Below are positions 58,483 to 64,000 of a DNA stretch of 64,000 nt, piece after piece; within the stretch, counting starts at the first letter, position 1; each line of letters starts with the position of its first letter. The stretch is from Owenia fusiformis. Taxonomy: Eukaryota > Annelida > Polychaeta > Sabellida > Oweniidae. The position numbers were made by a program, and so were the translations under genes. The stretch is from assembly GCA_903813345.2 (NCBI GenBank), contig CAIIXF020000006.1:15876348-15940347 (forward strand), given 5' to 3'. The notes beneath the pieces were generated by a model. It was not told the origin of the DNA, made no database searches, and saw nothing but the letters and a program-made list of their open reading frames with translations.

Positions 58483-59634
58483 TTATACATTTGAATCATT
58501 TGTATTCTGTCCATCTGATATTCCAACAGTATTGGTCTTTCTACAAATATGGCTACATTTTATTACAAATGAAAAATCAGAAACCATGTTCTTGATTTCT
58601 CGTCTAAAAACTGGCCCAGCTATGCAGTACAACAGAAAGTTAATAGCATGATTGATGTAATAAAACATGTTACTTATAGCCCAGTGTTTGCTATATGAAA
58701 CAAAGTCAGGACTGTGTATATTCTTTCTCTCTGGATACCACTGATTTTTGAAAATCATCAGTAAAACGATTGGTAATGTGCACAGTATGAACATAAAGTT
58801 ACAAAGGACTAAAGTCACAGTCATAGCTGTTGTTTTTAAATTGTTCCCAATTCCTTTTGCATTTCTCAATACTAACCTCGCTATAATTGCCATATTTGAA
58901 ATAAACATGATTATAAATGGCAAATATGAAGCAATAGTTGCGTCAATCCAAACCCAGTATTTGTTGTACAAGTCTTTGAAATCCGTTGATTGCTCACATA
59001 CAATATCTATTGTCCCTTTTCCAACGTTGTTTTTGTAGATGCCATATGTCCAGAATATATGTAGATTTAATCCAATGATTGTAATCGAGAGCACCACGAG
59101 TGTCGCGATTGTTGTTTTCATTTGGCAAAGGATATTTACTTTGAGTGGTACAAAAACAGCCACAAATCGTTCAAATGTAACACATACCAAAATCCACGGT
59201 GATAAGTGTGCAAAAACATAGACCAAAAATGTCAGAGTCTTACATATAGTTGTATGGTAAATCAGTATGTTTTTACCAAATGCATTTTGCAACCAAGATG
59301 TAAAAAGCCCATTCCATAATGCCATCATATCCACGATCGCGAGCATTATCAGGTACTTTGACATTATCATCTTGCGCATGTTCTTCCGACTTAGAATAGC
59401 TGTAGAAAATATATTCCCGAGTGTTCCAAGTATGAGAATTATGGGAGAAAAGTACTGCCATATTTTTACTGCTTCATTGGGTATACTTCTTGAAAATTCC
59501 AGTCTGTCCCTCAACACTGGGCGAATATTGTCTTCCCATCTAATTCCTAATATACTAGAATCTTCAGATGGTGTTGTATCAGTGAAGTATTCATTTTGAA
59601 AGCTGTTATTTAGAGGCAATGTTGTGTTCACCAT
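58483..59634 (-). CDS. Class A GPCR, peptide-receptor-like (copy 2)
   Basis: A single open frame of 383 aa from ATG 59634 (MVNTTLPLNNSF), with N-terminal sequons. Segments: 'PIILILGTLGNIFSTAIL' (TM1), 'YLIMLAIVDMMALWNGL' (TM2), 'CKTLTFLVYVFAHLSPWIL' then 'FERFVAVFVPLK' (TM3, ERF for DRY), 'ATLVVLSITIIGLNLHIFWT' (TM4), 'YLPFIIMFISNMAIIARLVL' (TM5), 'LVLCNFMFILCTLPIVLL' (TM6) and 'NHAINFLLYC' (TM7). It is a clear paralogue of the gene at 48091-49374; both end with GISDG-NTN-SNV and share the loop 'KWYP/QWYP'. It is shorter mainly at the N-terminus. Ligand unknown; antisense in the same CNDP2 intron. Confidence 0.9.
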   Translation of the reverse strand: MVNTTLPLNNSFQNEYFTDTTPSEDSSILGIRWEDNIRPVLRDRLEFSRSIPNEAVKIWQYFSPIILILGTLGNIFSTAILSRKNMRKMIMSKYLIMLAIVDMMALWNGLFTSWLQNAFGKNILIYHTTICKTLTFLVYVFAHLSPWILVCVTFERFVAVFVPLKVNILCQMKTTIATLVVLSITIIGLNLHIFWTYGIYKNNVGKGTIDIVCEQSTDFKDLYNKYWVWIDATIASYLPFIIMFISNMAIIARLVLRNAKGIGNNLKTTAMTVTLVLCNFMFILCTLPIVLLMIFKNQWYPERKNIHSPDFVSYSKHWAISNMFYYINHAINFLLYCIAGPVFRREIKNMVSDFSFVIKCSHICRKTNTVGISDGQNTNDSNV

Positions 59635-60170
59635 TTCTTTTTTGTTGAATATTTATAAGCATAGTCATCGTTTGTTTGCCGGTTGTTTTCAACAGCAAGT
59701 TAAATTATTGAAATATGATCCTAATTATTCATGTATTTGATCAGTAGTTTTGTGGCAATTCTGATATTCCATTTGTAGGTAATTTATGAACCCATTAACA
59801 TTTTCTCCATTAGCAAACATGGTCACCAAGTTCAAAACTGGATTTCTTGATGTCACGCAATGCTACAATGCACTTAAGGGATTTGTAGCCTTATTACAGA
59901 GTATTATGTTTTTTCATTAAAGATGTCAACATATTGATACCCTCTCAATCTTGTATATTGTGTCATCTTAAATTATTTATGAATAAAAAAATCATCCATA
60001 GACTATATCTAAGACAAAGATTAATAGATTTATCTGTTTTTGTTGGAAAGGGACTGAAGACAGTTGAGAACAAGTAGCATAATCCCCTATAAATCATTTG
60101 AGTCTTATAAATTCTTATAACACATGTAATATTTCTATTATTCAGTTTTGTTTATATGAGGGGATCGTAA
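59635..60170. other. GPCR2 upstream region
   Basis: Should contain the GPCR2 promoter. No motif was assigned and no other gene seen. Confidence 0.45.
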
Positions 60171-60179
60171 GCTTTTTAT

Positions 60180-61260
60180 GTCCCCACCACAGTGTGTGGG
60201 GCCATATTGTTAGCCAAGGCACGTCTGTCCGTCTGTCTGTCCCTCCATACATCTGGCACTTTTCTCCAAAACCGCTTCATATATACCTTCAGATATTCAG
60301 GGATAACTTATGAGTGCATACAGATGTGGACAGAAAAATTTCGACTCACTACCTACTTCCTGTCAGCCGTTTTGAAGTTAAATGCTAAAATCCTTTGCAA
60401 ACTCACTTCATTCTACATTTTGATAGGTTTGGACCTGTTAGCTCAATCGTGGCAACCATTTTGAATGTCTTAATAAAGGTTAAAGAGTGATAAAACTTTG
60501 TATCAAAATGGTGTTTTTGTGTTTTCATAGTTTAACTATTTAGTAGCTCTATAATTAATAATTTTAAAAATAATTCCAGGTGTCCTGTGTTTTCGAAGCC
60601 TATGTTACTATTACATTAGTTGTATACAATAATTTTGTAAAAAGAAATCAGCAAAAACTCTATCAGGTGAACCGTTTGACAGATCAATTTCAAATTTTTA
60701 GTGATGATTCTCAGTATGAAAATCTAGAACTGATTAGTTTTTCCGCATTCTGGGAAAAAATTAAGGGTGCCATTTTGAATTTTCCATCCTGAAATTGTGT
60801 CTGTAATGTCTTGTCTACTTATTCTCAGGAAAACCGTTTGATTTCAAATTTTCAGGACTGATTAGTTTTTCAACATTATGGGTAAATGTTAAGGCAGCCA
60901 TTTGGATTTTCCATCCTAAAATCTTGTCTATAAAGTCTTGTCTATGCATTTTCACGTTAACTGTTTGAGGGGTCAATTACAAATTTTCAGGGATGATTCT
61001 TAGTATTAAGGTTTTCAGCATTCTGGGTAGATATTAAGGTGGCCAATTTTCTGTCTTAAAATCGTCTCCGTTAAGTCTTGTGTAGATGTTTCACGTCAAA
61101 CTAGTTGACAGATATTTAGATTTCAAGTTATCAGGAATGATTCTTTGTATGAAAATATCTAACTACTTCGTTTTTAGGCAGTCTGGATAAAAATTTTGGG
61201 CAGTCTGGATAAACTTCAAGGCAGCCACATTGGATTTTTGTCTTAAAATCTTGACTTTTT
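60180..61260 (+). mobile_element. F4: repeat with 5' hairpin and degenerate tandem body
   Basis: Starts TGTCCCCACCACAGTGTGTGGGGCC (hairpin), then atattgttagcc and a GTCC/GTCT microsatellite (60224-60244). The body has several diverged units containing 'aattttcagggatgattct', 'ttagtttttc' and 'gcagccatttggattttcca'. The head resembles F2 and F3 in layout, not sequence. No inverse 3' motif was found, so the end is uncertain. Confidence 0.55.
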
Positions 61261-63520
61261 AACTGATTAGTGTCTAGCATTCAGGATGAAAAATTTGCAG
61301 AATATAGGATCACCCATCGAAAACTGTTCAGAATGATATTAGAGGACCTGAAAAAGCTCGCAAGTTTATCATTTTGGAGGTTAAATATTGTCAATAACCA
61401 AGTCAAATCTTATTGCTATTCTTATTTATATGCAAGCTTAGTCTATCTGGGGTTCATAAGAAAATTGATAAATAAGAGGTCATTATTCATTTATTTGTAT
61501 GGGTATCAAAATTATAAGTAATTTGGTATCATTGATTGGAATGTCAGGGGTTAGTTTTTCTATGACGAGTTGCACTTAATTATAAATGTTCCTTTTCTAA
61601 TATTTTTTTGAGTCTGGCACTTGTGCTCACATATTTTAAAATAAATTTGCAGAAATCTGGAGATATCTACAATATGTGCATATGCTTCTTAATTTGGCGG
61701 ATTTAACAATTTGGCAGATCCGCCTTTAAACGGCTGCCAAATTAAGTAGAAGTACAGTACCATTTTCGCGTTAATTGCATGATTCAATTTCTACAGTTGT
61801 TCAGACTCTATGTCTAGGAGCATTAACCTTCATGTAGTAATCCAACAATCATGAGTATTCATCAGTGTATCATGACTGTATCGATTGACTAATGCGTTTT
61901 GAAAGTACATGTAAAAGCTTTTGAGATGCTAGATGCTATTATGCTTTTATTTAGGTTCGAGATAATAACAGTTTGAATATAGATGTCACACATGTATATA
62001 CCTTGTACTTACAAGTCTACATTCTCAATGTTCAACATTACCTCTCTTGTTATATATCAGTAGAACTCTCCATTATTGAGATGTATTATCTGAACAAAAT
62101 TCAAATTAGAATTTCCCTAATCCCCATCCATTAATTTTCAAAGAATTTCAGTGAAATACAGCATTTTTCTTTTTCTCCTGAAAAGCTAACTCAATTTACA
62201 TATTACTCAATTCACTTTTGCTGTACATTTTAAAATCAATTCATTGATCTGCTCCAGCAATATATGAGTATGAAAATTTCACAAACCTAAAAACTACTTT
62301 TTGAGAAATTGGTACCTTAAAGTACATTTTTGAATTTTGGAACTTTATGAGGTATGATATACATAGAACCATAATATGTATGGAATACAACTGTTATGTA
62401 CGGTCAGTTTCGGATCTAGAGTTTATCCCGCGGTCCCTCGGGAGATGCACACATTTCCCTTGGGATAAACCCTGTATCCAAAATCTCCCAGTACACAACC
62501 CTTATATATTGATCAATTCACTACCAAACACATCCATCCGCAGAACATAATCCCAAATATTTTACCATTGTCTGTTATGAACACATGTCTCCCAGTTATT
62601 CTAATCTGTGCGCTATATGTCTGCAAATTAGAGTAATCTATCCAAAGATGGTGCTGTTAGTGTTTTTTTATAGAACTACTTTCCTTTTTATATCACAAAA
62701 TAAACAAACCAAGTTAGGAAAGTACACTCATCAAAATGCTAATTTCCATGTTCAGAGGTATTTAAAAAAACTCATCTGATTATAGATGTCAGGCTATGTG
62801 ATCAAATTAGCTCAGTTGTATATTGACAGTTACTTAAACAAATTGTCAACCATCTATGTCATCTCAGTGATTGATGCCAACAAAGTATGTATTTTACAAA
62901 GACAAATATGTATCCTAATGTCAAAACATTAAATTTCTGCCACAGGAGGTCTTTGATTTATTTTTGTTATTGTACGTAGCTGCGTTTTGTAATACTCTTT
63001 TGTTCTTTTCCCTTTGGCATATGTATATTAAAATTCAGGTGTCCTGCAAGGGGGTAAAAACCAAAAAGTAAAACGGATGCCATCACCAAAGTAAAATTAG
63101 TGCTGAAATAAAAATCAAAATCTGATACACATATATTTTAATGGTTGCATGGAAAAACTGAATCGGGAAAATTGTTGCAATGGTTATTTGAGATCAAGGG
63201 AATATGTGTATATTTTATTGCCTCTATCACTTATTTTTGTTGCAGTTATATAGCAATTTTATCATTGTTAATCATATAAACAGAGGTGATAATAGGTATT
63301 TATCCATTTACATGTATTATGTTCATACATCAACTGTAACATTTATCATCATCTTGAATCAATCTTTCTATTCACATTATACCTATTGAAAAGATGTCTA
63401 CTAGAACTAATATACAAATCGAATAATTTGATAGAGTTTTAATAATGCAATTGTTGATGTCAGTGTTCTCTTTCTTGAAATCTCCTTGTCTGAATAATAG
63501 AAAGACTCACTTATACATAT
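61261..63520. other. Intron or intergenic, hairpins only
   Basis: Holds a compact nested palindrome (61688-61746: ends cttaatttggc/gccaaattaag; inner ggcggat/atccgcc) and a fold-back like those at 22.4 and 54.2 kb (62418-62510, 'gtttatccc' paired with 'gggataaac'). No exon was recognised; the open frames have no known domain. Confidence 0.5.
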
Positions 63521-63527
63521 ATGTATA

Positions 63528-64000
63528 CTAGGGGTCCCGCGATTCATCGATATATCGATGCATCGGCTCGTTTGGTGACGATACGAGCGTATCGATACGA
63601 AGACTCAAATATCGATACACCAAAAATATTATTAACATACCTGAAATCCATCATATTTTGCCGAAATCTACTGAATATTTGACTTTTTTGAGAAATTGTT
63701 TTTATATTTTTTGTTTGGCTTCTCGCTGGACATGACACGCCCAAAATGTTGTATAAATGCGAACAGAATGCTTAGCGGATTGACAGTCAAAATGCGAACA
63801 AATAACTCGTGTCTTCTATGTCTTCGTATATCAACGTACTTTGTTTTATAATTATTCTATATACTTTTTGACAATTTAGTATGAATAAATATAATCTTTG
63901 AACTTTTTATTCGATAGAACGCCGCGTCAAAAAATTGCTTACTAATATTGATAACTCTAATAAAAAAACGAACAATATTTACGTTCGGAGTATTAATGTT
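63528..64000. mobile_element. Possible hAT-like transposon end
   Basis: 'actaggggtcccgcgattca' followed by repeated atcgat words (63545-63620) looks like a hAT-type terminus with subterminal repeats. The other end would lie outside the window and no transposase is visible. Could equally be a simple palindrome cluster. Confidence 0.3.

Overview
This is animal nuclear DNA: AT-rich, with multi-exon genes using GT-AG introns, and full of transposons and satellites. The gene set (a cilia docking protein, PHRF1, CNDP2, a firefly-luciferase/4CL-type acyl-CoA ligase and two intronless peptide-receptor-like GPCRs), the style of the repeats and the receptor type suggest a marine invertebrate, probably a spiralian such as a mollusc, brachiopod or relative. 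The exact taxon cannot be read from the window.

Layout. 1-1,930: G-rich and 52-bp tandem repeats. 1,935-10,683: an 8.7-kb palindrome made of two inverted PIF/Harbinger transposons, with younger insertions inside. 10,823-16,662 (+): the last six exons of a peroxisomal-type acyl-CoA ligase, whose 4-kb first visible intron holds a target-site-flanked LINE remnant and an inverted pair of phased repeats. 17,061-20,706 (-): ODAD3/CCDC151, eight exons, convergent with the ligase. 21,064-21,753: a dead mariner-like element. 23,773-37,020 (-): a complete 15-exon PHRF1 (RING-PHD-SR protein, about 2,183 aa) which here carries an HMG box encoded by two exons. 37,390-37,655: short divergent promoter. 37,656-43,174 (+): first two coding exons of CNDP2; the rest lies beyond a following intron of at least 20.8 kb. 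That intron contains two antisense single-exon GPCR genes (48,091-49,374 and 58,483-59,634) and many repeats.

The most unusual pattern is in the repeats. Three families with unrelated sequence (called F1, F2 and F3 here) share one blueprint: a 5' terminal motif, its inverse near the 3' end, then a small hairpin, with GTCC-type microsatellite and/or minisatellite filler between. This matches the architecture known for Helentron-associated elements (HINE/DINE-1 type). One F1 copy sits in only one arm of the Harbinger palindrome, so the other arm supplies a natural empty site.

All exon joins were worked out by hand from splice signals, reading frame and remembered family sequence. No alignment, identity calculation or database search was run.
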